DNA of 64,000 nt from Rhodopirellula sp. P2 (GTDB lineage: Bacteria > Planctomycetota > Planctomycetia > Pirellulales > Pirellulaceae): contig NZ_CP118225.1 of NCBI RefSeq assembly GCF_028768465.1, forward strand, positions 1 through 64,000, in the 5' to 3' direction. Positions 43,325 to 52,859 of this stretch are shown here, piece after piece. A model generated the notes under the pieces. The model did not search any database. It was given only the letters and a program-made list of their open reading frames with translations, and was not told where the DNA came from. Positions within the stretch are counted from its first letter, which is position 1. Every line of letters starts with the position of its first letter. The translations under genes were made by a program, and so were the position numbers.

Positions 43325-44503
43325 TCAACGCGTTGTGCTGCCCGTTGCGTCGGACGGCAACGATGCCGAGTGCCATTGCCCCAACCACTGCATCATCGAC
43401 CACCGCAGATCGGACTGGTGCTCGGCGATCGCATCGTTCAATCGGTCCGCCAGTCGAGCATTCTCTTTCTTCAACCACAACCGAATCAGCGTGTCCTCGG
43501 CCAGGTTGCCAAGCTCCTCCGCCGCGTCGCCACCCAGCTTGCTGATCCGTTCCACGTTGAAACGATCCATTCGCACATTGGCCTTTGCCACGTGCACGTC
43601 CAACTGAATCGCGGGAGGCACCTCGCTGTAATCGGCTGACATGCTGATCACAAACTGGCACTCCAAGTTCACATCCATCGTGCCATCCACGCTGATGCTG
43701 AAAGCCTGCAGGCCCAGATTCCAACGTTCCAATCGAGTGTGAAATTTCGCAGGGGTTCGCACGACGGCGTCGACCAACCAACCGGGATTGCCGGCCGGCG
43801 TTGTCGAAGGCACCACGGACCGAATCGTCAGCGGCGATTGGGCGACCGGGGATTGGGCCAGCCTTCCCGAGGCGCCGAGGGGCAGGGTGGCAGGCCATGC
43901 CAATGCGGAAAACAGACCGGTGTTGGCGGACGAGCTGAGGTCATGCTCGGCCCTCCCCTCACTTCGCTCGACCCTCCCAGAGGGAGGGTGAAGGGTTGGT
44001 TTGGCTTGTTCGGCCCTAGAAGGAGGGCGAAGTGTTGGTTCGGCTTGTTCGGCCCTAGAGGGAGAGTGGAGGGTTGGTTCGGCTGTTGAGATGGGGCGTT
44101 GCAGCTCAGCGAGTTCCGGCAACGAGATGTCGTAGCGGACCCAGCGTCCATGCCGGACATCGCGTCGGCGGCGATTGGTTTTCAGTTTCCAACCATCGCG
44201 ACGAACTTTGACGCCCGCCCAAAGCGACTTGGTGTTGCCCCAATCGTCGTCGCCATCGAAATGATCAGGCACGTGTTTGAGAAGCTGATCGGCCAACCAC
44301 TGCACGGATTGGCGAGCCTGATCGGGCGTCATCTCAAAGCTGGTGGCCGGCGGCAACGCTGCCGTGGTGCTGGAACGCTCTGCCGCAACAGGCCAGTCGT
44401 TCGCCGGCGCGGTCAGCGGAACTTGCCCACTGCATCGCGCCAAACATCCAATGCAACCCGATGGCACAACCGCCGACTCAGCAAGAGCGACGGCCATCAC
44501 CAT
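43325..44503 (-). CDS. Secreted protein of unknown function with inserted tandem repeats
   Basis: 392 residues if started at the ATG at 44503, 8 bp after the stop of the CAP-domain gene; the frame is open farther upstream, so the start is uncertain. The N-terminus is hydrophobic (MVMAVALAESAVV) with a Cys-rich GCIGCLARC soon after. The N-terminal part (DQARQSVQWLADQLLKHVP) and the C-terminal part (SISVDGTMDVNLECQFVISMSADY) read like ordinary folded protein. The middle is a 13-residue tandem repeat (PTLHSPSRAEQAE) ending in SGRVERSEGRAE. I do not recognise the family. It is probably in an operon with the CAP gene. Confidence 0.6.
   Translation of the reverse strand: MVMAVALAESAVVPSGCIGCLARCSGQVPLTAPANDWPVAAERSSTTAALPPATSFEMTPDQARQSVQWLADQLLKHVPDHFDGDDDWGNTKSLWAGVKVRRDGWKLKTNRRRRDVRHGRWVRYDISLPELAELQRPISTAEPTLHSPSRAEQAEPTLRPPSRAEQAKPTLHPPSGRVERSEGRAEHDLSSSANTGLFSALAWPATLPLGASGRLAQSPVAQSPLTIRSVVPSTTPAGNPGWLVDAVVRTPAKFHTRLERWNLGLQAFSISVDGTMDVNLECQFVISMSADYSEVPPAIQLDVHVAKANVRMDRFNVERISKLGGDAAEELGNLAEDTLIRLWLKKENARLADRLNDAIAEHQSDLRWSMMQWLGQWHSASLPSDATGSTTR
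43974..44090 (-). repeat. Tandem ~39-bp repeats inside the unknown secreted gene
   Basis: Three units code PTLHSPSRAEQAE, PTLRPPSRAEQAK and PTLHPPSGRVERSEGRAE. The DNA holds CCCTCCCAGAGGGAGGG-type palindromes. The last part (CCCTCACTTCGCTCGACCCTC) looks like an interspersed repeat that entered the gene in frame. Confidence 0.7.
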
Positions 44504-44511
44504 CGCGGGGA

Positions 44512-45381
44512 TCAGCGATACACGACGCAGAAATAAACGCCATCGCGACCACGCGCCATCGCGGCACCTGCCACTCGCATGTTGGGATCGCTGGTGTAAC
44601 AAGCCGAGACTCCGGCGGGCGTGTGGGAACTGCTCCACCCGACGCCTTCATAACGTCCGGGGGCAAACGATCCCGACGGATGAGTTTTCAAACCCGTCGA
44701 CGCCATCAACTGAGCGCGTCGTTCCGCGACCGCTTGCAATTGCGGATCATACGCAAGACCACGCAGTCCCTGTCGAGACCGTTGTGCGTTCAAAGTCGAC
44801 AAGACGCTCGAAACCGCACCGCCCACGCGATGCGAATGGGTCGCTGAATGCGAGACCGGCGTCACCGCCGGCTGGCTCGGTTGTTGAATCACCTGGCCAT
44901 GCTGGATCGCAGGGCTTTGCGAAACCACCTGGCTGCCGCCAATCGTTTGGCCGACGTGAACCGGTTGGCTGCTGTGAAACACTTGCGTTCCACCAACGAC
45001 TGGGCTCCCTGGGTGAACGATTCGGCCGTGCTGCACGAGCTGGCTGTGTTGCACGGGCTGCCCATGTTGCACGGGTTGGCTGTGTTGCACAGGCGTTCCC
45101 ACCGAAACGGTTTGGCTGGAAACAGCTGACTGCATCACCACGCTTCGATTCTGCCCGCAATTGGTGCAGCCGGATCCAGTGGGGATCGTCGTCCTCTGAA
45201 CCACTCTGCCATTGGCAGCGTGGGCTTCCGTCGAGGTCGCCAACATCGATCCGCAGGTGATCCCACCGATCGCGATCAAGGCCGGCAGGTGAGGCACAAA
45301 CAACCGAGGCACGAGACCTTGTACGAGTTTGGCCAACGGGTTCCGTCCTGCGAAACGAGACGCTTCAAACAATCGAGACAT
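44512..45381 (-). CDS. CAP-domain (SCP-like) secreted protein with His/Gln-rich linker
   Basis: 289 residues. The N-terminus has a long signal or anchor (LVPRLFVPHLPALIAIGGITCGSMLATSTEAHA), then a CxxC pair (GCTNCGQ). Residues about 95-180 form a low-complexity linker with repeats of VQHSQP/VQHGQP and VHVGQ. The C-terminal ~100 residues are a CAP/SCP-PR1-like domain: LNAQRSRQGLRGLAYDPQLQAVAERRAQLMA, then GRYEGVGWSS and GAAMARGRDGVYFCVVYR. Functions in bacteria are poorly known (cell wall, matrix or lipid binding). The His/Gln linker might bind metal, which is my inference. Confidence 0.8.
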   Translation of the reverse strand: MSRLFEASRFAGRNPLAKLVQGLVPRLFVPHLPALIAIGGITCGSMLATSTEAHAANGRVVQRTTIPTGSGCTNCGQNRSVVMQSAVSSQTVSVGTPVQHSQPVQHGQPVQHSQLVQHGRIVHPGSPVVGGTQVFHSSQPVHVGQTIGGSQVVSQSPAIQHGQVIQQPSQPAVTPVSHSATHSHRVGGAVSSVLSTLNAQRSRQGLRGLAYDPQLQAVAERRAQLMASTGLKTHPSGSFAPGRYEGVGWSSSHTPAGVSACYTSDPNMRVAGAAMARGRDGVYFCVVYR

Positions 45382-45826
45382 TCGACACTCCTAGAGAAAA
45401 GGAGCCGGTGGAGCCATTCCATGGTCCAAGAACAAGTCACTTCCGTGTGCAGCACCGGCGAGATTCCGTCGCCGCGAACCATTGCGATTCCCCGCATCGC
45501 GAAAAGCCCTGTTCTGGCAAAAAGTGCTTTTCATCGCGGCTTGCGCTGACGGAGAGCGACGGAAGTCACCATCTGTTCACCACTTAGAAATGAAGCGATC
45601 GCCCGAAGAAGTTCCCAAGGTCTTTCGGGTGAGGCCAGGCCACCTGTCAAACTGGGCAAACCTGCCGCAGTCAAAAGGACGCCGCGAGCCTGGACATCAA
45701 TGCGCAAACTCGGCCAGTTGCTGCAACTTCACCCCCGTAGCCGGATTCGCCAGAATTCGGACTGCCAACCAACTCGAGCCTCTGAATTCTGGCGAATCCA
45801 GCTACGACCTCTTCAACGGCCTCCAC
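45382..45826. other. Spacer between CAP and SNF2 genes with a degenerate REPIN
   Basis: 445 bp without a supported gene. The only structure I recognise is the decayed REPIN at 45737-45805, placed 22 bp after the SNF2 stop codon. Confidence 0.6.
45737..45805. repeat. Degenerate REPIN
   Basis: The left REP is GTAG-CCGGATTC-GCCA-GAATTCGG (intact). The right REP is decayed (CTGAATTC-TGGC-GAATCCAG-CTAC), and the inner spacer does not match the others. It lies 12.5 kb from the RAYT cluster, so the family is spread beyond it. Confidence 0.8.
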
Positions 45827-47752
45827 TCAGGCCACCTTCTTGCCGCCCGGTGCTCGCAAGTCGAACAGTCCGAAGATCTCGTCCCGTGACAGACCACCGG
45901 CCTGGGACAACGGTCCCGACTTCGCCGGTCCATCGCCCGCGGCGTTCTTGGACGCATCGCGTTGGTCCGCGAACAGCATGTCAAACATCTCGCGTTTCTG
46001 ATCCAGCACCGCCGCGATGCGTTGCTCGATCGTGTTGACCGCCATCATTCGCGTGACCGTCACGCTGCCAGCCGCTCCGATGCGGTGGGCTCGATTGATC
46101 GCTTGATCCTCAATCGCGGGGTTCCACCACCGATCAAACAAAAACACGTACCGGCAAAACTGCAGGTTCAAACCCACGCTGCCAGCGCCATAGCTCATCA
46201 AAATAATGTGGCTGTTGGGATCGTTTTTGAATTGCTCGATCACGCCTTCGCGTTTCTTGTGCGGGATCTTGCCGTGGTATTCCAGCGGCCCAAACCGTTC
46301 CAGCGTTGGACGCATCTTGTCAATCGTCTTGGTCCACTGACTGAACAGGATCGCCTTCTGTCCGCTGGCAGCGACCTCTTCCATGTCCGCTTCGAGACGC
46401 TGCAGTTTGGCGCTGGAATTGGTCACCGGATCGAAGTTGCAAATCTGTTTGAGCCGCAACACCAACTCGAACACGTGTTGCACGGTCAGAGACTCTTCCA
46501 GTTCCTCCAGATGAACCACGCCTTCCTTCTCAGCGGTGTCGTAGCGAGCCCATTGTTCGGGCGTCAGATCAATGTCGGCGTCGCGATAAAGCTTGGGCGG
46601 CATGTCTTCGAGCACCATGTCTTTGGTGCGTCGCAAGATGTAGTCCCCCGCCATGCTCGCCATCTGCGACATCGGCATGCCGGTCTGCAAGTACCCCGGT
46701 GAGAGAAAGTCAAAGATGCCGACCAAATCATCGGGCGAGTTTTCGACGGGCGTTCCGGTCAGAGCCCACGACCTGGTTCGCGGGATGGCGCGAACGATTT
46801 CGCTGGTCGAGTTGTTGATGTTCTTGATTCGCTGAGCTTCGTCGAGCGCCACCAAGTCAAAGTGCAGCCCGCCCTCGAGCACAATCTCTTTGTCTCGCAT
46901 CAACAATTCGTAGTTGGCAATCTTCACCGGCACATTGGGCTCGCGCCACTGGAACTCTCGTTTGGCCGCGTTGCCTTCGATTGCAACCACGGGAATCTCC
47001 GGCGCCCAAACGCTGAACTCGCGCAGCCAGTTGCTGACCAACGGCTTGGGGCAAACCAACAACACGCTGCGCAGTTCCCCGCTGCACAACAGCATCCGCA
47101 TCGTGCTGATCGCTTGCATGGTTTTGCCCAGCCCCATCTCATCGGCCAGCACGCAGGCATACCGAGGAAACAAGAACGCGATTCCATCGAGCTGATAGGG
47201 AAACGGTTCGAACGGAAAGTTCAATTGCCCGCTGCCGACCAGCAAATCCAATGGCGGTTGCAACAAGTAATACAACCGGTCCTGCAACTTCACGATGTCG
47301 TTGGGTGGCTTGATCCGCGAACGCTTGCCCATCGATTTGCGACGCTTTTTGAAACCTTCGTCTTCGGTTTCAGTTTCGGATTCGCCTTGTCCCTCGGGAC
47401 CGATGGAACCAGCCACGGCGGGCGTGGGTTTCTCAGTTGGCTTGGGAATCCAAGACGCCGACTCGGGAAACAAGAACCCGGTTGTCTTGGCAACCAGCGG
47501 CGGCAATTTGATCGGCACACGCATCGGCTGCAGCGCCGGCAACGTCCACTCGTTTGTTTCCAACTCAAAAGCCGTCGCGGCATCCCAACTGTTGGTGCCG
47601 TCGATCTCACACAGCATCGTGGGACGCGGTGTCGAAGTCACCGGTGAGGACGCGGTTGGCGGGACTGCGTCAACAGCCAGCGTCGAGGGCAACGACGTCC
47701 TGGATGCGTCCAGCGAATCATCTGCAACCGGAGACGATTTTCGGAACCACAC
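45827..47752 (-). CDS. SNF2-family DEAD/DEAH helicase-like ATPase
   Basis: 641 residues starting with GTG at 47752. The first ~150 residues are low complexity (Ser/Pro/Glu-rich, with a KKRRKSMGKRSR basic patch). The SNF2 ATPase core follows: FPYQLDGIAFL, Walker A DEMGLGKT (204-211), VCPKPLVSNWLREF, DEAQ box (LVALDEAQRIKN), ALTGTPVEN, and a C-terminal helicase lobe with LFSQWTKTIDKM, YHGKIPHKKR, SYGAGSVGLNLQ and the arginine-finger motif DQAINRAHRIGA. It translocates on double-stranded DNA; the bacterial role is unknown. It shares one base with the stop codon of the upstream 176-residue gene, implying translational coupling. Confidence 0.92.
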   Translation of the reverse strand: MWFRKSSPVADDSLDASRTSLPSTLAVDAVPPTASSPVTSTPRPTMLCEIDGTNSWDAATAFELETNEWTLPALQPMRVPIKLPPLVAKTTGFLFPESASWIPKPTEKPTPAVAGSIGPEGQGESETETEDEGFKKRRKSMGKRSRIKPPNDIVKLQDRLYYLLQPPLDLLVGSGQLNFPFEPFPYQLDGIAFLFPRYACVLADEMGLGKTMQAISTMRMLLCSGELRSVLLVCPKPLVSNWLREFSVWAPEIPVVAIEGNAAKREFQWREPNVPVKIANYELLMRDKEIVLEGGLHFDLVALDEAQRIKNINNSTSEIVRAIPRTRSWALTGTPVENSPDDLVGIFDFLSPGYLQTGMPMSQMASMAGDYILRRTKDMVLEDMPPKLYRDADIDLTPEQWARYDTAEKEGVVHLEELEESLTVQHVFELVLRLKQICNFDPVTNSSAKLQRLEADMEEVAASGQKAILFSQWTKTIDKMRPTLERFGPLEYHGKIPHKKREGVIEQFKNDPNSHIILMSYGAGSVGLNLQFCRYVFLFDRWWNPAIEDQAINRAHRIGAAGSVTVTRMMAVNTIEQRIAAVLDQKREMFDMLFADQRDASKNAAGDGPAKSGPLSQAGGLSRDEIFGLFDLRAPGGKKVA

Positions 47753-48282
47753 TACGCTGCCCTCGCGATTTGGGACTGAGCCTCTCGGATCGCTTCTCGA
47801 ATCCGCTCGAAAGGTTCCATCACATCGGGGAAGTCACTCATCTGCTGAGTGACCTGTTCGGCGGCTTCCATTTGCTCCATCGCCACCAACACGGATGCAC
47901 CACGAACTTTCATCGCACAGTGCCCGTCGGGTTCTCGCGCGACGTAAGCTTTGCCATCGTTTTCCGGCGTGGCGACAAACCCGATCGTGCAACTGGCATC
48001 CGCCATTTGCAGGGACTCCGTTTGCTCACACATCAACATGGAGATCGGTGTGCGGCATTTCTTCAAGAGCGTGGGTCCGATGACGTCGCAAATCAGATGC
48101 TGACGCAGCGTGTTGCCAAACAAGATTTCGTGAGCCTTGGTTGGACGCAGCGGCAACGTGCACTGGAACTCCAGAGGCCGACCGCCTCCGTTGAGGACAA
48201 GCAATCCGCCCGTCCAACCGGTGCGTTCTTGTTGAACGATCGTGAAATAACCAAGCGTCGCAGGTGCCAATTTCGACTCCAT
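47752..48282 (-). CDS. Unknown protein coupled to the SNF2 ATPase
   Basis: 176 residues with a good ATG start. Its TAG stop shares one G with the GTG start of the SNF2 gene. No signal peptide or membrane segment. The sequence is typical soluble alpha/beta (LGYFTIVQQERTGWTGGLLVLNGGGRPLEFQCTLP, HEILFGNTLRQHLICDVIGPTLLKKC), ending in a helical, Glu/Gln-rich region. I do not recognise the family. The tight coupling suggests that it works with the helicase, perhaps as a partner or specificity subunit; that is inference. Confidence 0.75.
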   Translation of the reverse strand: MESKLAPATLGYFTIVQQERTGWTGGLLVLNGGGRPLEFQCTLPLRPTKAHEILFGNTLRQHLICDVIGPTLLKKCRTPISMLMCEQTESLQMADASCTIGFVATPENDGKAYVAREPDGHCAMKVRGASVLVAMEQMEAAEQVTQQMSDFPDVMEPFERIREAIREAQSQIARAA

Positions 48283-48641
48283 CGTGGATTCGATCGGATG
48301 ATTGATTGAGGTAGGTCGTCAAAGTTTCGCGGGCGAACGGACGCAATCGACATGCGGGTGTCAACTGCGTCCGCCCACTCGACGAATGGACGATCGATCA
48401 CGTCCCGGCTGGGTCGACGAACGAGCCCGGTGCATCTGCGGAAGATGCATCCGACTCGTTCGTCCCAGGACGAATCGATCGTTGAGTCAAGAAAACAGCG
48501 GCGTGAGCCGTTTGGCGGTCTGGGAAAGCGAATGATGAGGTCATCACCGTGGCGAAAGTCGTCAAGACTTTCGGGATTTCGTCGAGCGAGTCGAAACTCT
48601 TGACGAATTTCGCGTCCCGAACCATTTGCCGTCACGGCCTT
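48283..48641. other. Spacer upstream of the SNF2 operon, with several small hairpins
   Basis: 359 bp without a gene. Three short inverted repeats are visible: TGCATCT/AGATGCA (near 48430), TTCGTCC/GGACGAA (near 48461-48477) and CGAAAGTC/GACTTTCG (48553-48573). The last could end the htrA-like transcript or belong to the SNF2 operon leader. Confidence 0.5.
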
Positions 48642-50147
48642 CTAGCGTCGTGTCAGCTGGTTCCCTTGCGAAGCCAATTGAAGATGGCCATACAACGTCT
48701 GGTCTTTTCGAACGAGGTAGAACTTGGCCTTCGAACCGCGGCGGATATTGGGTTGGTCGAGAATCTCGGCCAAGTCTTCCAGCCCGGCGGTTTGCCAAAC
48801 GTGAATCCCCAGCAGAACGTCGCCCGCCGTGATCCCTTGTTCGCTCGCCGCGGAACCGGCCCGCACATCGGTGACAATCAAACCACCGCGATAGTTGGTT
48901 CGCAGTCGTGAATTCATGCGACGCACAAACGACTCGCCAGCGGGTCGGACCGAGACGCCCACCACTTGCCACGCCAGGGCGGCGGCCGGGTCACCAAATT
49001 CTTGCGACGAAACAGCGGTCGCCAATTGCGTTTGAAAGAACTCGCCGTCGCGTTCGAATTCGACCTGCATCGGATCCCCTGGCCCAACTTCCAGCACCGA
49101 CAACGCGTAGTTGAGTGGATCCGCAATGTCTTGTTGGTTGATTCGCACCAAGCGATCGCCTGCCTGCAGGCCAGCCTGTTGTGCCGAACCACCGTCGGAC
49201 AATCGCGTCACCTGCAACCCACCACGCGAGACTGCCGATCCATCCATTCCGATCACCATCCGGCGATCGTTGTGGCGGTTGATCATCTCCGTCACGGTGT
49301 CGAGCACCTGATCAATTGGAATGGCAAACGCAATCTGTTGAGCACCGACGCGAACGGCAACGTTCACACCGATCATTTCACCATCGATGTTCAGCAGTGG
49401 ACCACCGGAGTTGCCGGGGTTGATGCCGGCACTGGTTTGAATCAGATCGCGGTACTGCTGTGTCTCGTTGACCGGCACATCGCGGTGCAGAGCACTGATG
49501 ATGCCTTCGGTGCTGGTGTGGACGTAACCAAACGCGTTGCCGATGGCGATGACCGTTTCACCGATCATCAAATCATCGCTGTGACCACGTGGGATCGTTG
49601 GGAACGGGCCTTGGCCTCGCAATTTCACCAACGCCAGATCGCTTTGTGGATCCGAGGCGATCAAATCGGCTCGGGTGGCTTCGCCGTTGTGCAACGTCAC
49701 GTTGAGTTCGTTGACGTCTTCGACCACGTGGTAATTCGTGATCACATAACCACGCGGATCGATCACGACCCCTGTGCCCATGCCGTTGACTTGGCGAAAC
49801 GAATCCGGCGCCCCACCAGCCATGCTGGCCGCGGTGGTGCGAATCGTTTTTTGACCGTGCAAATTCACCACCGAGGGGGAAGCACGACGAATCGCGGTCA
49901 CCGTGGGCGTTTCACGCAACGATCGCGATGACCGACTGGTCGATCGCACGTCCCGAACGCTTGCATCGCTGGAGCGAAAGCTGGTCGCCGTCACGCTCTG
50001 CAAGTCATCGGCTGACACCGAATCATTGCTGCCGAAGCCGACGGTCAATCCCGCCAGCAACCCCATCGACAGCAACACACCCATGGATGGGGAACGATGC
50101 ACCGACACGTCGTGACGTGAAGGCGAATGTTTTAGAAACCAACGCAT
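48642..50147 (-). CDS. HtrA/Deg-type serine protease with two PDZ domains
   Basis: 501 residues from the ATG at 50147; an in-frame TTG at 50168 is an alternative. A signal or anchor (MGVLLSMGLLAGLTVGFGSNDSVSA) is followed by a low-complexity Ser/Arg linker. The trypsin-like domain has the catalytic triad H140 (ITNYHVVED), D170 (QSDLALVKL) and S247 (GINPGNSGGPLL). PDZ1 is near 285-370 (GLQVTRLSDGGSAQQAGLQAGDRLVRIN), PDZ2 near 410-490 (GLIVTDVRAGSAASEQGITAGDVLLGI). It acts in the envelope, degrading or refolding damaged exported proteins. The assignment fits a window rich in secreted proteins. Confidence 0.92.
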   Translation of the reverse strand: MRWFLKHSPSRHDVSVHRSPSMGVLLSMGLLAGLTVGFGSNDSVSADDLQSVTATSFRSSDASVRDVRSTSRSSRSLRETPTVTAIRRASPSVVNLHGQKTIRTTAASMAGGAPDSFRQVNGMGTGVVIDPRGYVITNYHVVEDVNELNVTLHNGEATRADLIASDPQSDLALVKLRGQGPFPTIPRGHSDDLMIGETVIAIGNAFGYVHTSTEGIISALHRDVPVNETQQYRDLIQTSAGINPGNSGGPLLNIDGEMIGVNVAVRVGAQQIAFAIPIDQVLDTVTEMINRHNDRRMVIGMDGSAVSRGGLQVTRLSDGGSAQQAGLQAGDRLVRINQQDIADPLNYALSVLEVGPGDPMQVEFERDGEFFQTQLATAVSSQEFGDPAAALAWQVVGVSVRPAGESFVRRMNSRLRTNYRGGLIVTDVRAGSAASEQGITAGDVLLGIHVWQTAGLEDLAEILDQPNIRRGSKAKFYLVRKDQTLYGHLQLASQGNQLTRR

Positions 50148-50411
50148 GCAATCCCCGCACTCACGCAATCAAGCGGAAGTCATTGAAACAACCGGAACAA
50201 CACACTGCCAAGGCAGCATCTTGCTCCTGTGATGTCACTCGCCCGATCCGACAAAGCGGAACCAAGCGGAGTGACCGGTACGAGGGTTACCATCGGACAT
50301 CGCCGCAAGGTCGCTTGATCAGTGACAGACCGCGCCGCAAGGTTTGCCAAACTTCACAATTGGCAGAAAATCAAGGATTTGATTGAAGACAAAAACTTGA
50401 GCCAACCGGGT

Positions 50412-52634
50412 TCAATTGTCGAGAAAACTCAGGGGCCCATCGGGTGGCACCACGCCCAACCGGCGTTGCCGATCGGTCAGTTCTGAAGGCGACGCCTTGG
50501 TGATCGGAAGGACCACGTGGGGCAGTTCTCCCAACGTTTTGCCGGGATTGGCGTCCAACCAAGCGTTCTCGAATAACTTCAACTGACGTCGCAGAGGCGG
50601 CGAGTTGGGTGTCAGTTCGACCGCTTTCCGCTGCGTCACAATCGCGGAGGGCAAATCGCCCACCGCGAAATAACAACGGCCGCACGTGTCCAACAAAGCC
50701 TCACTGCCAGGACTCATCTCCAGCGACTCGATGCTGCGTTTCAGCGCTTTGTCGTAGTCGCCTTCGGTGTTGCTGACCAACCAAGCGTATTGGTTGTAGA
50801 AATTTGCCAGCAACAAATCGCGAATCGCGGTTTGCCGCCCGGGACGACCGTTGCCGGTCTCGCGAAACGTTTGCTGTGTTTCCTCGATGTCTTCGTCGAT
50901 TTCCGCCAACACGGATTGGATCTGGCTGGTCACGTCGTCCTTCCACGCCTCGTTCCACTCCATCCGGTACATCGCGATCAGAATGTCGATGTTCTCCGGG
51001 TTCATCGAAAAAGCGGACTGCATTCGTTCGCTGGCCGCGGCTTTGTCCTCGCGGTTGGCGAGGTCCAATCCGGCTTGAAAATCCAGATGACTGCGAAGCG
51101 ATTGGTAATCAAAGTCATGAGCCATCAGCTTGTGCCGAAAGTCATCGTCTTTCTCCATTCGTTCCACGAGCGGCTGCAGCAACGCAACGACTTGCCCGGG
51201 CAGTTGCAACTCGGCCAAGTGTTCCGCCAGCTCCCACCGCGCCGTCGCAGAAGACACGTCGTGCAGCGGCAACTCGTCAATCAGTTTGCGATACTCGTTC
51301 TCCGCCCAATCCGACAACCCTCGGTCGATCAAATCTGCCGCGATGCGCAGATGGGCTTCCGCATGGCTCTCCAACAAAACCGGGTGCAGGGGAGGCTGCC
51401 CTGATCCTTCCGAGTTCACGACCGGATTCAGCTCCAACGCCTGCTGGGCTCGTTCAGCTGCCAACGCCGGTTGCCCCGATTCCAACAAAGCCTCCGCCGA
51501 GGCATACATCAAAGAAGGCGACTTCTCAAACAACGATTGGTGCTTGGCGTGAGCCGCGGTGATGACATCAAACAGTTTGTGATCGATTGCCCACAACGCC
51601 GCGTCCGTCAACTCACGTGTGCGTGGCGGAATGACATCGATGTGCTGCGAGAGGAATCGTGAAGCGTCGTCGACTTGCCCCAGCACCCGGGCTCGTTCCG
51701 CGTTCAACCACGTCAGCCGGAACATTTCGTTGCCGCTGATCATCGCTCCAGGAGCAATCAAACCACGAGCCACGTCTTGCGGCGACGCACCGTCATCCAT
51801 GTCCCAGCTGGATTCCATCTCCTCAATCAGCTTGTTCCAGCCATCGGCTTCAAAACGCCCCGATTCCAACTCCTTCGCGTATTGCCTCATCCACAGTCCG
51901 CTGAACTGTGTGTCCTTGGCAAACACTTGCTGCAGATGCGTCACCATCAGCGAACGGTCGTGAGAACTCAGCCCCAACCAATTGTCGTTTTCCGAATTGG
52001 GGGCATCGGAAGCGGCATCTTCGCGGGCATTGGCTGGGGCCCATTCCGAACGCAACTCCAACGTGGCGCGGACGGGTTGTGCGAGCAACGCCATCGCGGC
52101 GAAACGGCTGAGCGTCGGCTCGGCTTCGTAACGCGTCAAACGAACGAGCGCCGGGAACGATTCCATCGTTGGCAGTGAGGCCAGTTCGCCAATGCGTTGT
52201 CGACGGGACATCACGGAACGCGACCCGTACTCATCCAAGATCTCCTGCACGACGGGCGAGTCCGTGTTGACCGACCAAGGCACCTCGACACCGCTGGTCA
52301 GTTTGCGAGCCACAATCGCAATTTCGCTGTCGGGATGCTTGCGAGCTTGTCGCAACGCGTCGAACGCCGCCAAGCCAATTCGCGACAAACGCAGACGACA
52401 CCGAACCCGCGTGGCGTAACTCTCCGATCCCAGGCCTTCGATCAGCGCCGCAATTTCGTCATCGTCGACGACCGGCACGGTGCGAAGCCATTCGCTGTCG
52501 GCCATCGCAGCAGGGCTCATCAACGCCCCCCCGCCCGGGAGCGATAACCCAGCCAAGGGGCCGAGAAGAACGCTCAAAACCAAGCAGCCAAACGCCTTTT
52601 TCGCGGGCTGGGAGGAGAGATTTTGGATTCGCAT
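50412..52634 (-). CDS. Secreted TPR-repeat protein
   Basis: 740 residues from the ATG at 52634 (MRIQNLSSQPAKKAFGCLVLSVLLGPLAGLSL), a signal peptide. The N-terminal ~230 residues resemble HEAT-like armadillo segments (SLGSESYATRVRCRLRLSRIGLAAFDALRQA), and the middle and C-terminus contain tetratricopeptide units (ESGQPALAAERAQQALELNP; DYDKALKRSIESLEMSPGSEALLDTCGRCYFAVGDLPSAIVTQRKAVELTP). It is divergent to the small TPR protein gene at 52860, about 225 bp away, so both may share a control region. Specific function unknown; scaffold-type interactions are typical. Confidence 0.8.
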   Translation of the reverse strand: MRIQNLSSQPAKKAFGCLVLSVLLGPLAGLSLPGGGALMSPAAMADSEWLRTVPVVDDDEIAALIEGLGSESYATRVRCRLRLSRIGLAAFDALRQARKHPDSEIAIVARKLTSGVEVPWSVNTDSPVVQEILDEYGSRSVMSRRQRIGELASLPTMESFPALVRLTRYEAEPTLSRFAAMALLAQPVRATLELRSEWAPANAREDAASDAPNSENDNWLGLSSHDRSLMVTHLQQVFAKDTQFSGLWMRQYAKELESGRFEADGWNKLIEEMESSWDMDDGASPQDVARGLIAPGAMISGNEMFRLTWLNAERARVLGQVDDASRFLSQHIDVIPPRTRELTDAALWAIDHKLFDVITAAHAKHQSLFEKSPSLMYASAEALLESGQPALAAERAQQALELNPVVNSEGSGQPPLHPVLLESHAEAHLRIAADLIDRGLSDWAENEYRKLIDELPLHDVSSATARWELAEHLAELQLPGQVVALLQPLVERMEKDDDFRHKLMAHDFDYQSLRSHLDFQAGLDLANREDKAAASERMQSAFSMNPENIDILIAMYRMEWNEAWKDDVTSQIQSVLAEIDEDIEETQQTFRETGNGRPGRQTAIRDLLLANFYNQYAWLVSNTEGDYDKALKRSIESLEMSPGSEALLDTCGRCYFAVGDLPSAIVTQRKAVELTPNSPPLRRQLKLFENAWLDANPGKTLGELPHVVLPITKASPSELTDRQRRLGVVPPDGPLSFLDN

Positions 52635-52859
52635 CGTTAGGACTTCGTGTGAACGAGAGAACCGGTCCAAAAAAATTGCATTCCGAATTGTAGCAACCTG
52701 GGACGACCACACGCGTTTCTCACTGATGACTTTCCCCCGCAAACGCCCCCTTTGAATTCGACGCGTCAACGTTTTGTTTGATTCCCCCGGTGCAGACAAC
52801 TAAGCTGCAACGGTCTGTTGTTGAACCATCCGCTCTTCCGTCACAGGGTCCCCGTCGCG

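Noticed and set aside
45482-45889. 135-residue plus-strand frame between CAP and SNF2 genes
   Set aside because: It runs through the degenerate REPIN and into the antisense of the SNF2 gene; no start signal or motif.
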